Positions 1-8,661 of a DNA stretch of 64,000 nucleotides are shown one piece after another; position 1 is the stretch's first letter; every line of letters begins with the position of its first letter. The notes below the pieces were generated by a model, which saw only the letters and a list, made by a program, of their open reading frames with translations, was not told where the DNA came from and ran no database searches. This stretch comes from Janthinobacterium fluminis (GTDB lineage Bacteria > Pseudomonadota > Gammaproteobacteria > Burkholderiales > Burkholderiaceae_D): contig NZ_JAQQXR010000004.1 of assembly GCF_028595325.1 (NCBI RefSeq), positions 62,001 to 126,000 of the forward strand, written 5' to 3'. A program made the position numbers and the translations under genes.

Positions 1-1438
1 CCTCGCCCGGCGCCGCCAAAAAGCCGCGCTGGCGGGCGATGCGCCGCTCCGAATTGGTGACGGTGCCGTCCTTCTCGCCCCAGCCCAGCGCCGGCAGCAG
101 CACGTCGGCGTAGGCGTTGGTGTCGGTCTTTTCGACGATGTCGGACACCACCACCAGCTGGCATTTCTCCAGCGCGCGCTGCACCTGGTTCGCGTCCGGC
201 ATGCTGACCAGCGGATTGGTGGCGATGATCCACACGGCCTTGATCCTGCCATCCTCGATGGCCTGGAACAGCTCGACCGCCTTCAGCCCCGGCCGGTCGG
301 CGATGCGCGGCGAGTCCCAGAAGGTTTGCACCGTGTCGCGGTGCACGGCCCGGTCCAGCTCCATGTGCGCGGCCAGCATATTCGCCAGGCCGCCCACTTC
401 GCGCCCGCCCATCGCGTTGGGCTGGCCGGTCAGCGAGAACGGCCCCATGCCGGGCCGGCCGATGCGGCCGGTGGCGAGGTGGCAGTTGATGATGCTGTTG
501 ACCTTGTCGGTGCCGGCCGACGACTGGTTGACGCCCTGCGAAAAGGCGGTGACGACCTTGGCGGTGGCGGCGAACATCGCGTAAAAATCGAGCACATCGC
601 GCGGATCGACGCGGCAGGCCCGGGCCACGGCGAGCGGATCGGCGCAATCGACATGGGCGGCGGCCAGCGCCTCGTCGAACCCGTTGGTGTGCGCCGCGAC
701 GAAGCCGGCATCGACGACGCCGTGCTGCGCCAGATAGCACAACAGGCCGTTGAACAGCCAGACGTCGGTGCCCAGTTTGACGGGCAGGTGCAAATCGGCC
801 GACTCGCAGGTGGCGGTGCGGCGCGGGTCGATGACGACCAGCTTCATCTGCGGCCTGGCCTCCTTGGCGCGGACGATGCGCTGGAACAGGATGGGATGGC
901 ACCAGGCCGTGTTCGAGCCGACCAGCACGACCATGTCGGCCAGCTCCAGGTCCTCGTAACAGCCCGGCACCAGGTCCGCGCCGAACGCGCGCTTGTGGCC
1001 GGCCACGGCCGAGGACATGCACAGGCGCGAATTGGTGTCGATGTTGGCGCTGCCGATATAGCCCTTCATCAGCTTGTTGGCGATGTAGTAGTCCTCGGTC
1101 AGCAACTGGCCCGAGACGTACAGCGCCACGGCGTCCGGGCCGTGCTCGGCGATGATGTCGCGCCAGCCGCCGGCCACCTTGTCCAGCGCCTCGTCCCAGG
1201 ACGCCCGCCGCAGCGCGCCGCCCTCGCGCAGCTGCGGGTGCAGCAAGCGGCCGTCCAGGCCCAGCGTCTCGCCCAGTGCCGAACCCTTGACGCAGAGCCG
1301 GCCCGCGTTGGCGCCGTGGCTGGCGTCGCCGGCGATGGCGATGCTGCCGTCCGGCAGCGGCGTCGCCTGCACGCCGCAGCCGACGCCGCAATAGGGACAG
1401 GTGGTGCGCACGGCTAGGGGGATAGCGGAGAGGTTCAC
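1..1438 (-). CDS. nasA: Assimilatory nitrate reductase, catalytic subunit (N-terminal part, runs off the window)
   Basis: Reduces nitrate to nitrite in the cytoplasm using a molybdopterin cofactor. About 479 residues are present; the C-terminal part lies outside the left edge. The N-terminus has the [4Fe-4S] pattern Cys14-x2-Cys17-x3-Cys21-x27-Cys49 (TCPYCGVGCGV, then RLCVKG), followed by molybdopterin oxidoreductase sequence such as NSRLCMSSAV, DPRRTATCESAD and TGRIGRPGMGPFSLTGQPNAMGGREVGG. There is no twin-arginine signal, which fits the assimilatory NasA type rather than periplasmic Nap. The GTG start is chosen because AGGA lies a few bases upstream and the reductase gene ends 13 bp before it. 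It is the last visible gene of the nitrate operon. Confidence 0.95.
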   Translation of the reverse strand, partial: MNLSAIPLAVRTTCPYCGVGCGVQATPLPDGSIAIAGDASHGANAGRLCVKGSALGETLGLDGRLLHPQLREGGALRRASWDEALDKVAGGWRDIIAEHGPDAVALYVSGQLLTEDYYIANKLMKGYIGSANIDTNSRLCMSSAVAGHKRAFGADLVPGCYEDLELADMVVLVGSNTAWCHPILFQRIVRAKEARPQMKLVVIDPRRTATCESADLHLPVKLGTDVWLFNGLLCYLAQHGVVDAGFVAAHTNGFDEALAAAHVDCADPLAVARACRVDPRDVLDFYAMFAATAKVVTAFSQGVNQSSAGTDKVNSIINCHLATGRIGRPGMGPFSLTGQPNAMGGREVGGLANMLAAHMELDRAVHRDTVQTFWDSPRIADRPGLKAVELFQAIEDGRIKAVWIIATNPLVSMPDANQVQRALEKCQLVVVSDIVEKTDTNAYADVLLPALGWGEKDGTVTNSERRIARQRGFLAAPGE

Positions 1439-1451
1439 GGTCAATTCCTGG

Positions 1452-2681
1452 TCACGCCGCCAAGCCGCAGAGCGCCTTGCCGAACAATAGATGGTTGCGC
1501 ATCGCGGAGATGTCGGTGCGCTTCTGGATCAGGTCGAAGTACCAGGGGCCGTCCTGCACGTCGCCGTACAGCACGGCGCCGGCCAGTTGCCGGCCCTTCA
1601 GCACGAGGCGCTTGTAGACGCCGCGGCGCGGGTCGCGCAGCACCAGGTCTTCGCTGTCCGGGCCGCCGATGAAGTCGCCGACGGAATACAGCTCGACGCC
1701 GGTGACCTTCAGCTTGGTCGGCGTGGCCTGCTGCACGTAGCGGCGGTGGCCGGCGCCGGCCAGGTGGGCGCCGCAGACGCGCGCCTGATCCCAGATCGGC
1801 GCCACCAGCCCGAAGGTGGCGCTGCGGTGCTGCACGCACTCGCCCACCGCATAGATGCGCGGGTCGTAGGTTTGCAGCGTATCGTCGACGACGATGGCGC
1901 GCTCGCAGTGCAGGCCGGCTTGCTTGGCCAGCGCGATATTCGGCCGCACGCCGGCCGCCATGACGACCAGGTCGGCGGGAATCTCGCTGCCGTCCCGGAA
2001 GCGCACGGCCGTCACGCGCCGCGGCCCGACGATTTCGGCCGTGTGGGCGTCGAGCAGGAAATGCAGGCCCTTGCGTTCCAGCGCCCCTTTCAGCAGCAGC
2101 GCGGCGGGCTGGTCGAGCTGCTGGTTCATCAGGCTGCCGGTGACGTGCACCACCGTCACCTCCATGCCCTGGCGCCGCAGGCCGTTGGCCGCCTCCAGCC
2201 CCAGCAGGCCGCCGCCGATGACGACGGCGTGGCGGTGGCGGCGCGCCGCCGCCTGCATGGTTTCGACGTCCTGGATGTCGCGGAAGGCGATCACGCCCGG
2301 CAGTTGGTGGCCCGGCACGGGGATGATGAAGGGGGTCGAGCCGGTCGCCAGCAGCAGGCGGTCGTAATGCACTTCCAGGCCGGAGCGGGCGCGCACGATG
2401 CGGCGGCGCCGGTCGATGTGCTCGACCGGGTCGCCGGCGTGCAGCGCGATGCCGTGCTGGACATACCATTCGCGGGTGTTGAGCATGATGTCGTCGACGC
2501 TCTTTTCGCCCGCCAGCAGCGGCGACAGCAGGATGCGGTTGTAATTGCCGTGCGGCTCGGCGCCGAACACGCTGATGTCGTACAGCTCAGGGGCCAGCTT
2601 GCGCAACTCCTCGACCGTGCGCATGCCGGCCATGCCGTTGCCGACCACCACCAGCGACGGCTTCGCGGCGCGCCCGTTCAT
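1452..2681 (-). CDS. FAD/NAD(P)-dependent reductase of the nitrate assimilation operon
   Basis: A 409-residue pyridine-nucleotide disulfide-type oxidoreductase, probably passing electrons from NAD(P)H to NasA (a NasB-like role). The FAD-binding Rossmann motif VVVGNGMAGM is at about residues 11-20, the NAD(P) motif VVIGGGLLGLEAANGL at about 153-168, and a second FAD contact IYAVGECVQH near 280. It resembles the N-terminal flavin half of NirB but has no siroheme part, and it lacks the BFD-type [2Fe-2S] cysteines found in many NasB proteins, so the exact electron path is uncertain. The start overlaps the nirD stop as ATGA (2678-2681), indicating translational coupling. Confidence 0.85.
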   Translation of the reverse strand: MNGRAAKPSLVVVGNGMAGMRTVEELRKLAPELYDISVFGAEPHGNYNRILLSPLLAGEKSVDDIMLNTREWYVQHGIALHAGDPVEHIDRRRRIVRARSGLEVHYDRLLLATGSTPFIIPVPGHQLPGVIAFRDIQDVETMQAAARRHRHAVVIGGGLLGLEAANGLRRQGMEVTVVHVTGSLMNQQLDQPAALLLKGALERKGLHFLLDAHTAEIVGPRRVTAVRFRDGSEIPADLVVMAAGVRPNIALAKQAGLHCERAIVVDDTLQTYDPRIYAVGECVQHRSATFGLVAPIWDQARVCGAHLAGAGHRRYVQQATPTKLKVTGVELYSVGDFIGGPDSEDLVLRDPRRGVYKRLVLKGRQLAGAVLYGDVQDGPWYFDLIQKRTDISAMRNHLLFGKALCGLAA

Positions 2682-3025
2682 GCGCCTACCCAGACCCTGC
2701 CGCCGTCGATGCGGGCCGGCCAGGTGGCCACCGAATGCTCGGGCGACTCCAGGCATTCGCCCGTCTGCAGGTCGAAATGCTGCTTGTAGATGGGCGAGGC
2801 GACGACGATGCGCTCGCCCAGGCTGCCGACCAGGCCGCGCGACAGCACGGCGGCGCCCGAGTTCGGGTCGAAGTTGGCGATGGCGAAGACGCGCTCGCGG
2901 CCGTCGTTGACGTGGAACACGGCCACCTGCTCGCCGTTCAGCAGCGCGCACACGCCGGTGTTCGGCACGATGTCGTCGAGTGCGCAGACGGCCACCCAGT
3001 GTTCGGTTTTCAGGTCGCGGTGCAT
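2678..3025 (-). CDS. nirD: Nitrite reductase [NAD(P)H] small subunit
   Basis: A 115-residue Rieske-fold small subunit of cytoplasmic assimilatory nitrite reductase, partner of NirB. Family-typical segments are visible: WVAVCALDDIVPNTGVCALL at the start, VFAIANFDPNSGAAVLSRG in the middle, and PIYKQHFDLQTGECLE near the end. As in other NirD proteins, the Rieske Cys/His ligands are absent. It lies 68 bp downstream of nirB and overlaps the following reductase gene by 4 bp. Confidence 0.95.
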   Translation of the reverse strand: MHRDLKTEHWVAVCALDDIVPNTGVCALLNGEQVAVFHVNDGRERVFAIANFDPNSGAAVLSRGLVGSLGERIVVASPIYKQHFDLQTGECLESPEHSVATWPARIDGGRVWVGA

Positions 3026-3093
3026 ACGGTTCTCCAATAGTGAATTAGTCCATGCCATCCCGGAGGCGGAAGCCCGGCTGTCCGCCGCAAGGC

Positions 3094-5628
3094 TCATGCC
3101 GTCTCGGCGATGATGGGAATCGTCACGCGCCGCCGCTCGTCCGGCGTGGCCGGGCGGATCTGCCCGCGCTCCTCGACGAAGACGACGTTCTCGTCGCCGC
3201 GCTCGCTGTTGACGAAATGGCGGAAGCGCTTGCGCGTCTCCGGGTCTTCGACGGCGGTGCGCCACTCGCAGGCATAGCTGTCGACGACGCGCTGCATGTC
3301 GGCCTCCAGTTCGGCGGCGATGTTCAGCTTGTCGCCGACGACGACGTCCTTCAGGTAATCCAGGCCGCCCTCCAGGTTGTCGCGCCACACGCTGGTGCGC
3401 TGCAGGCGGTCGGCCGTGCGCACGTAGAACATCAGGAAGCGGTCGATATAGCGCACCAGCGTTTCCTTGTCCAGGTCGGCGGCCAGCAGCTCGGCGTGGC
3501 GCGGCTTCATGCCGCCGTTGCCGCACACATAAAGGTTCCAGCCCTTCTCGGTGGCGATCAGGCCGATGTCCTTGCCCTGCGCCTCGGCGCACTCGCGGGT
3601 GCAGCCGGAGACGCCGAACTTGAACTTGTGCGGCGCGCGCAAGCCCTTGTAGCGGTTCTCCAGCTCGATGGCCAGGCCGACGCTGTCGGCCACGCCGTAG
3701 CGGCACCAGGTCGAGCCGACGCAGGATTTGACGGTGCGCAGCGCCTTGCCGTAGGCGTGGCCGGACTCGAAGCCGGCCGCGATCAACTCTTCCCAGATCA
3801 GCGGCAACTGTTCGACGCGGGCGCCGAACAGGTCGATGCGCTGGCCGCCGGTGATCTTGGTGTACAGGCCGTACTTCTTCGCCACCGTGCCGACGGCGAT
3901 CAAGCCGTCGGCCGTGACCTCGCCGCCGGCCATGCGCGGCACGACGGAATAGGTGCCGTCCTTCTGGATATTGCCGAGGAAGTAGTCGTTGCTGTCCTGC
4001 AGGCTGGCGTGCTCCTGCTTGAGCACGAAGTCGTTCCAGCACGAGGCCAGGATGTTCGCCGCGACCGGCTTGCAAATGTCGCAGCCGAGGCCCTTGCCGT
4101 GCTGCGCCAGCAAGGCCGCGAACGTCGTGATCTTGCCGACCCGCACCAGATGGTGCAGCTCCTGGCGCGAATAGGCGAAATGCTCGCAGACGTGGTTGTT
4201 GACGTCCAGGCCGAGCTTTTTCATCTCCGCCTTCATGATCTGCGTCACCAGGGGCACGCAGCCGCCGCAGGCCGTGCCCGCCTTGGTGCAGGTTTTCAGC
4301 GCGCCTATCGAGGTCGCGCCGGCGCCGACGGCCGCGCACAGCGCGCCCTTGCTGACGTCGTTGCACGAGCAAATCTGCGCGGCGGCCGGCAAGGCGTCCA
4401 CGCCCAGCCCCGGACGGGCCTTGCCGTCGGCCTGCGGCAGGATCAGGAATTCCGGCGACGCCGGCAACTCTATGCGGTTGAGCATCATTTGCAGCAGCGT
4501 GCCGTACTCGCTGGCGTCGCCGACCATGACGCCGCCGAGCAGGAACTTGCCGCACTCGGAAACGACGATCTTCTTGTAAATCTGCTTGCGCTCGTCGGTG
4601 AACTGGTAGCTGCGGCTGCCGGCGGCGGCGCCGTGCGGGTCGCCCAGGCTGGCCACGTCCACGCCCATCAGCTTCAGCTTGGTGCTCATGTCGGCGCCCG
4701 TGAACGCGCCCTGCTCGCCCAGCAGGTGCCGGGCGGCGATGCGCGCCATCTCGTAGCCGGGCGCGACCAGGCCGAAAATCTGCCCGCCCCACAGCGCGCA
4801 CTCGCCGATCGCATACACGTCCGGGTCCGACGTCAGGCAGCTGTCGTCGATGGCGATGCCGCCGCGCGGCCCCACCGTCAGGCCGCAGGCGCGGGCCAGC
4901 TCGTCGCGCGGGCGGATGCCGGCCGAAAAGACGATCATGTCCGTGTCCAGATGGCTGCCGTCGGCGAACTGCATGCGCTGCCGGCCCGCCTCGCCGTCGA
5001 CGATTTCCAGCGTGTTCTTTTGCGTGTGCACCGTCACGCCCAGTTGTTCGATCTTGCGGCGCAGCACGCGCGCGCCGCCCTCGTCGACCTGCACCGCCAT
5101 CAGCCGCGGCGCGAACTCGACCACGTGGGTGTCGAGTTGCATGTCGCGCAGCGCCTTCGCGCACTCCAGGCCCAGCAGGCCGCCGCCGATGACCACGCCC
5201 GTCTTCGAGCGCCGGCCGCATTCCAGCATCGCCTCCAGGTCCTCGATGGTGCGGTAGACGAAGCAATCCTTGCGCTCCTTGCCGGGCAGCGGCGGCACAA
5301 AGGGATAGGATCCCGTGGCGATCACCAGCTTGTCGTAGGGCAGCACCTCGCCGGCGCCGGTGGTGACGGTCTTGGCGGCGCGGTCGATCGCGCCGGCCTT
5401 CGCGTTCAGCTTCAGCAGCATGTTGCCGCGCTCGAAAAAGCCGGGCGGCACCAGGGACAAGTCCTCGGCCGACTTGCCGGAGAAGAATTCGGATAGATGC
5501 ACGCGGTCGTAGGCGGGACGCGGCTCCTCGCACAACACCGTCACCTGCAGATGCGGCGCGCCGCTGTCGGCCAGCCGTTCGAGGAATTTGTGGCCCACCA
5601 TGCCGTGGCCGATTACGATAATTTTCAT
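3094..5628 (-). CDS. nirB: Nitrite reductase [NAD(P)H] large subunit
   Basis: Six-electron reduction of nitrite to ammonium with NAD(P)H, using FAD, siroheme and Fe-S clusters. 844 residues, normal for the family. Order: FAD motif IIVIGHGMVGHKFLERL at 2-18; NAD motif VVIGGGLLGLECAKAL near 150; BFD-type [2Fe-2S] cysteines (CSCND near 419 and CTKAGTACGGC near 450); a second BFD-like segment ending GCDIC near 515; then the siroheme/[4Fe-4S] half with CVGSTWC near 636 and GCTREC near 674. The start at 5628 is preferred over the ATG at 5634 because AGGAG lies 7 bases before it; the upstream ATG overlaps the transporter stop. Depends on siroheme, whose precursor enzyme cobA lies at 14.6-15.4 kb. 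Confidence 0.96.
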   Translation of the reverse strand: MKIIVIGHGMVGHKFLERLADSGAPHLQVTVLCEEPRPAYDRVHLSEFFSGKSAEDLSLVPPGFFERGNMLLKLNAKAGAIDRAAKTVTTGAGEVLPYDKLVIATGSYPFVPPLPGKERKDCFVYRTIEDLEAMLECGRRSKTGVVIGGGLLGLECAKALRDMQLDTHVVEFAPRLMAVQVDEGGARVLRRKIEQLGVTVHTQKNTLEIVDGEAGRQRMQFADGSHLDTDMIVFSAGIRPRDELARACGLTVGPRGGIAIDDSCLTSDPDVYAIGECALWGGQIFGLVAPGYEMARIAARHLLGEQGAFTGADMSTKLKLMGVDVASLGDPHGAAAGSRSYQFTDERKQIYKKIVVSECGKFLLGGVMVGDASEYGTLLQMMLNRIELPASPEFLILPQADGKARPGLGVDALPAAAQICSCNDVSKGALCAAVGAGATSIGALKTCTKAGTACGGCVPLVTQIMKAEMKKLGLDVNNHVCEHFAYSRQELHHLVRVGKITTFAALLAQHGKGLGCDICKPVAANILASCWNDFVLKQEHASLQDSNDYFLGNIQKDGTYSVVPRMAGGEVTADGLIAVGTVAKKYGLYTKITGGQRIDLFGARVEQLPLIWEELIAAGFESGHAYGKALRTVKSCVGSTWCRYGVADSVGLAIELENRYKGLRAPHKFKFGVSGCTRECAEAQGKDIGLIATEKGWNLYVCGNGGMKPRHAELLAADLDKETLVRYIDRFLMFYVRTADRLQRTSVWRDNLEGGLDYLKDVVVGDKLNIAAELEADMQRVVDSYACEWRTAVEDPETRKRFRHFVNSERGDENVVFVEERGQIRPATPDERRRVTIPIIAETA

Positions 5629-5630
5629 GC

Positions 5631-6929
5631 TCATGCTCCTACGGCGGGGGCCAGGGCCGGTTCGGCGGCGTTGCTGAAGCGCGCGGCAATGGCGCACAGC
5701 GCGGAGACAATCACCAGCGCGCTGAGAATGCCCAGCGTCTGCTGGATATCGCCGGTGCCCTTCATCAGGAAACCGGCCAGCACCGCGCCGACATTGCCGC
5801 CGGCGCCGATGATGCCGGCCACGCCGCCCAGCGCCTTGCTGTCAATGAAGGGCACCAAGGCATACGTCGCGCCGCAAGCCATATGCGTGAAGAGGCCAAA
5901 GCACAGCATGGCGATGACGGCGAACGTCACCGTGTCGGCGCGGGCGAACCACAGCAGGCCGGCGCCCTCCCCTATCATCATCACGAACAGCAGCGTGACG
6001 CGGCTGTTCAAGCTGCCGCGCAGCGCCATCTTGTCCGACAGCCAGCCGCCGAGGGCGCGGGCAAACAGGGCCAGCAGGCCGAAACTGCCGGCGGCCAGGC
6101 CGGCCGACTTCAGCGACAGGCCGAAATGGTCGACGTAGTACACGGCGGCGATGTTGTGGATGAAAATCTCGATGCCGAAACAGGCGCCGTAGGTGACGAA
6201 CAGCAGCCAGACGCGGTAATTCATGCTGGCGGCCTTGAAGCTGTCCCAGCCGCCCTTCTTGCCGCCGTCGATGGCGATGCCGGCGGCGCGCATGGCGCTA
6301 TAGTTGCCTTCCGGGCAGTCCTGGGTGTAGCGCCAGTAGACGGCCGCCATCAGCAACATCAACACGCCGGGCACCAGCAGCGCCACGCGCCAGCCCAGCG
6401 ACTCCGACACGCCCAGCATCAGCACGGCGCCCAGCAGCAGCGGCATCAGCGCCTGCGCCGCGCCGCCGCCCGTGTTGCCCCAGCCGGCGGCGGCCGCGTT
6501 GGCCGTGCCGACCACGTTCGGCGCGAACATCACCGACGTGTGGTACTGGGTGATGACGAAGCTGGCGCCGACCGCGCCTATGCCGAGGCGGAAGAACAGG
6601 AAGCTTTCATAGCTTTGCGACGCCGCCACGCCCAGCACCGGGATCGCGCCCAGCAGCAGCAAGCCCGTGTAGGTCTTGCGCGGACCGAAACGGTCGCACA
6701 TCGGGCCGACGATCAGGCGCACCAGGATCGTGATGGCCACGGCGGCGATATTGATGTTGGCGATTTGCGCCAGGCTCAGGCCGAACTCGCCCTTGATGAC
6801 CGGCATCAGGGGCGCGCAGGCGAACCAGGCGAAGAAACAGATGAAGAACGCCATCCAGGTCAGGTGGAAGGCGCGCATCGGCGCCGTGTGGAAGGAGAAG
6901 AGATTGATGCTGTTTGCTTTGCTGGCCAT
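5631..6929 (-). CDS. narK: Nitrate/nitrite MFS transporter (NarK/NasA family)
   Basis: A 432-residue, 12-helix major-facilitator protein importing nitrate across the inner membrane. Both nitrate-signature glycine-rich motifs are present: GWGNTGGGAAQ in the first half and GIIGAGGNVGAVLAGF in the second. The intracellular loop motif (GPMCDRFGPRKTY) is also clear. It is the first gene of the narK-nirB-nirD-reductase-nasA operon, so it is directly downstream of the sigma-54 promoter and antiterminator leader. A narK symbol is used for the family; in an assimilatory operon some annotators call it nasA or nrtP. Confidence 0.93.
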   Translation of the reverse strand: MASKANSINLFSFHTAPMRAFHLTWMAFFICFFAWFACAPLMPVIKGEFGLSLAQIANINIAAVAITILVRLIVGPMCDRFGPRKTYTGLLLLGAIPVLGVAASQSYESFLFFRLGIGAVGASFVITQYHTSVMFAPNVVGTANAAAAGWGNTGGGAAQALMPLLLGAVLMLGVSESLGWRVALLVPGVLMLLMAAVYWRYTQDCPEGNYSAMRAAGIAIDGGKKGGWDSFKAASMNYRVWLLFVTYGACFGIEIFIHNIAAVYYVDHFGLSLKSAGLAAGSFGLLALFARALGGWLSDKMALRGSLNSRVTLLFVMMIGEGAGLLWFARADTVTFAVIAMLCFGLFTHMACGATYALVPFIDSKALGGVAGIIGAGGNVGAVLAGFLMKGTGDIQQTLGILSALVIVSALCAIAARFSNAAEPALAPAVGA

Positions 6930-6943
6930 TTTTTTATCCCGTT

Positions 6944-6997
6944 AAAAACAAAAAAGCGTCCGCCCCACCTGGCGTAAAAACCAGGCTGGGCGGACGC
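6944..6997 (-). terminator. Intrinsic terminator in the leader of the nitrate operon
   Basis: On the minus strand a perfect 10-bp stem, GCGTCCGCCC (6997-6988) pairing with GGGCGGACGC (6965-6956), encloses 22 bases that hold a nested CCTGG/CCAGG pair. It is followed at once by a U-rich run (about 6955-6944). The hairpin lies between the promoter and the narK start, so it must be overcome for the operon to be read. It is the expected target of NasT antitermination. Confidence 0.92.
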
Positions 6998-7009
6998 CGT
7001 TGTCCTTGT

Positions 7010-7059
7010 CGGTCCATCGTTGGACCGGCACGTGTTGTTCAGGGGATCGCCATTGATCC
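7010..7059 (-). promoter_or_regulatory. ANTAR-type two-hairpin antiterminator element
   Basis: Two small hairpins lie just upstream of the leader terminator on the minus strand. Hairpin 1 (7059-7044) is GGATC-AATGGC-GATCC. Hairpin 2 (7027-7010) is CGGTCC-AACGAT-GGACCG. Both have six-base loops with A at position 1 and G at position 4, the published recognition rule for ANTAR-domain antiterminators such as NasR, NasT and EutV. Hairpin 2 ends 12 bases before the terminator stem. The NasT protein encoded at 16853-17506 is the obvious ligand; binding is inferred. Confidence 0.88.
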
Positions 7060-7073
7060 GGTACTTATTCTCT

Positions 7074-7089
7074 AGCAAACGCCGTGCCA
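7074..7089 (-). promoter_or_regulatory. Sigma-54 promoter of the nitrate assimilation operon
   Basis: On the minus strand the sequence TGGCACGGCGTTTGCT matches the sigma-54 consensus TGGCAC-N5-TTGCW exactly, with the GG and GC elements at the correct spacing. The predicted start of transcription is near 7063, four bases before the first ANTAR hairpin, giving a leader of about 134 nt. An NtrC-type activator is expected. No full NtrC palindrome was recognised upstream, only half-sites such as GGTGC. Confidence 0.9.
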
Positions 7090-7286
7090 GATGCCGGCGC
7101 GCCGGCGCACAGAGGGAGAAGCCGGGCGGGCGGGGAGAAGTTGGCGCCTTGGACTGGCGCAGCATGGGATATTGCGGTGCGCTTGCGCCCGAAAATGGTG
7201 CAGTGCACAGTCGCAAAAATGCTATCCTGCTTGCCCTTGGCCGCCTGCCTGCCGGCGGCGGCCGTTGAACTCACCGACCCCACCAT

Positions 7287-8639
7287 ATGCCTCTTACCAT
7301 CTCCAGAATACTGCACGCAGGTTATCTATTCGACTGCGACGGCACGGCGGTCGCTTTCGATCCGATTTTTGAAAACCCCTTCAGCAGGAATTGCCACGCT
7401 TTTCCCGATGTGGCGTTCGACCACCGGCAGATTGCGGATTTGAAGCTGGCCGCCGTCTTTATTTCCCATTTCCACGATGACCACTGCTCGCTGGACAGTC
7501 TGAACTTGCTCGACCGTCAGACGCCGATCTATTTGTATTGTATTTTCGACGAGTTGTTTTCCATGATCGGCGACCTGGGCTTCCAGCATGTCCACCGCCT
7601 GGGCATCGACATGCCCGTCTCGGTCGGGCCGTTCGAGGTGATCCCGCGAAAAGCCTTGGACGCGGATGTCGATTCCATGTTCCACGTCAAGGCGGCCGGG
7701 CTGAACGTCCTCAACGTCGTCGATTCCTGGATAGACCCCTTGGCGCTTCCCGCGCTGGCGCAGTGCGCGCCGTGGGACATGGTGCTGTGGCCGTTTCAAA
7801 CCATGCGCGAACTCGCCGTGATCGCGCCGTCCAGGGCGGCCGCCGGCCCAGCCGAACTGCCGCCGGAATGGCTGGACCAGCTGCGCGCGCTACAGCCCAG
7901 ATATATCGTCCCCAGCTCTTGCCAATTCGTTCAGGAAGCCTGGTCCTGGTACAACCACGCGATGTTCCCGATCAGCTATCGGCAGTTCCAGCAGGAAGTG
8001 GAGGCGGCGCTGCCCGAGTCGCGCGTGCTCAGGCTCAACCCGTCGGTGTCGTTTGTACTCGATCGTACCGCGCTGACGGCGGCGCCGCCGCTGCGCTGGG
8101 TGCTGCCAGTGGGGAATCAGGATGTCGACTACCAATACGATCAACATGCCGTCCCGCCTGGCACGGGCGAAATTGCCCGGCGTTTTGCGCCGCTCTCCAC
8201 GGAGCAGAGCGCCATCGCATTGGATTTTTGCCGCTCCGGCTTGCTGGAAAAATACGAGGAGATGGAATTGCCCGAGGATAGTTTCTTCCAGCAGCCACGG
8301 CTGTGGCAACTGTCCACTTACGACCACGCGGGCGCCGTGGAGCATTTCCGGTATCGCATACACGGCGACCGCATAGAACGTGTCGGCCTCGGCGACGAGC
8401 CCTTATCCTGGTCCACCGAGATACCTGTTTGCAAAATCTACGCGGCGCTGGCCTTGGGCGAATCCCTGACGTCGATGTATATGCGGATCAACGACCGCGT
8501 TTTCGACGCCGGCACCGAAGCCGAGCTGGAGTCGGCCGACATTGTCGACGACCCTTTGATACGCTGCCTGTTCAACGATACCGTGGCGGCCTACCAGGCG
8601 GCGCAGCTGCGCCGGCTTCAGGCGGCGCCGTCCCGGTAA
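7287..8639 (+). CDS. MBL-fold metallohydrolase-like protein, function unknown
   Basis: A 450-residue cytoplasmic protein. The N-terminal third looks like a metallo-beta-lactamase fold of the UlaG-like kind: the metal motif HFHDDH is at residues 61-66 (His61, His63, Asp65, His66) after an AVAFDP strand, and there is a later segment with DVDSMFHVKA and NVVDSW. The C-terminal 200 residues (from about 250) have no motif I recognise. It stands alone, divergent from the nitrate operon, with no signal peptide. Substrate unknown; it could be a hydrolase or an oxygenase of the same fold. Confidence 0.75.
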   Translation: MPLTISRILHAGYLFDCDGTAVAFDPIFENPFSRNCHAFPDVAFDHRQIADLKLAAVFISHFHDDHCSLDSLNLLDRQTPIYLYCIFDELFSMIGDLGFQHVHRLGIDMPVSVGPFEVIPRKALDADVDSMFHVKAAGLNVLNVVDSWIDPLALPALAQCAPWDMVLWPFQTMRELAVIAPSRAAAGPAELPPEWLDQLRALQPRYIVPSSCQFVQEAWSWYNHAMFPISYRQFQQEVEAALPESRVLRLNPSVSFVLDRTALTAAPPLRWVLPVGNQDVDYQYDQHAVPPGTGEIARRFAPLSTEQSAIALDFCRSGLLEKYEEMELPEDSFFQQPRLWQLSTYDHAGAVEHFRYRIHGDRIERVGLGDEPLSWSTEIPVCKIYAALALGESLTSMYMRINDRVFDAGTEAELESADIVDDPLIRCLFNDTVAAYQAAQLRRLQAAPSR

Positions 8640-8661
8640 TGGCGCCGTCCGGCCCGGAGTT

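Noticed and set aside
3052..5496. An 814-codon plus-strand open frame across nirB.
   Set aside because: Antisense to a complete nirB with all cofactor motifs; low-complexity Ala/Arg/Val content.
7090..7286. NtrC enhancer sites upstream of the sigma-54 promoter.
   Set aside because: Only half-sites such as GGTGC were seen; no convincing full palindrome, so none is listed as a feature.
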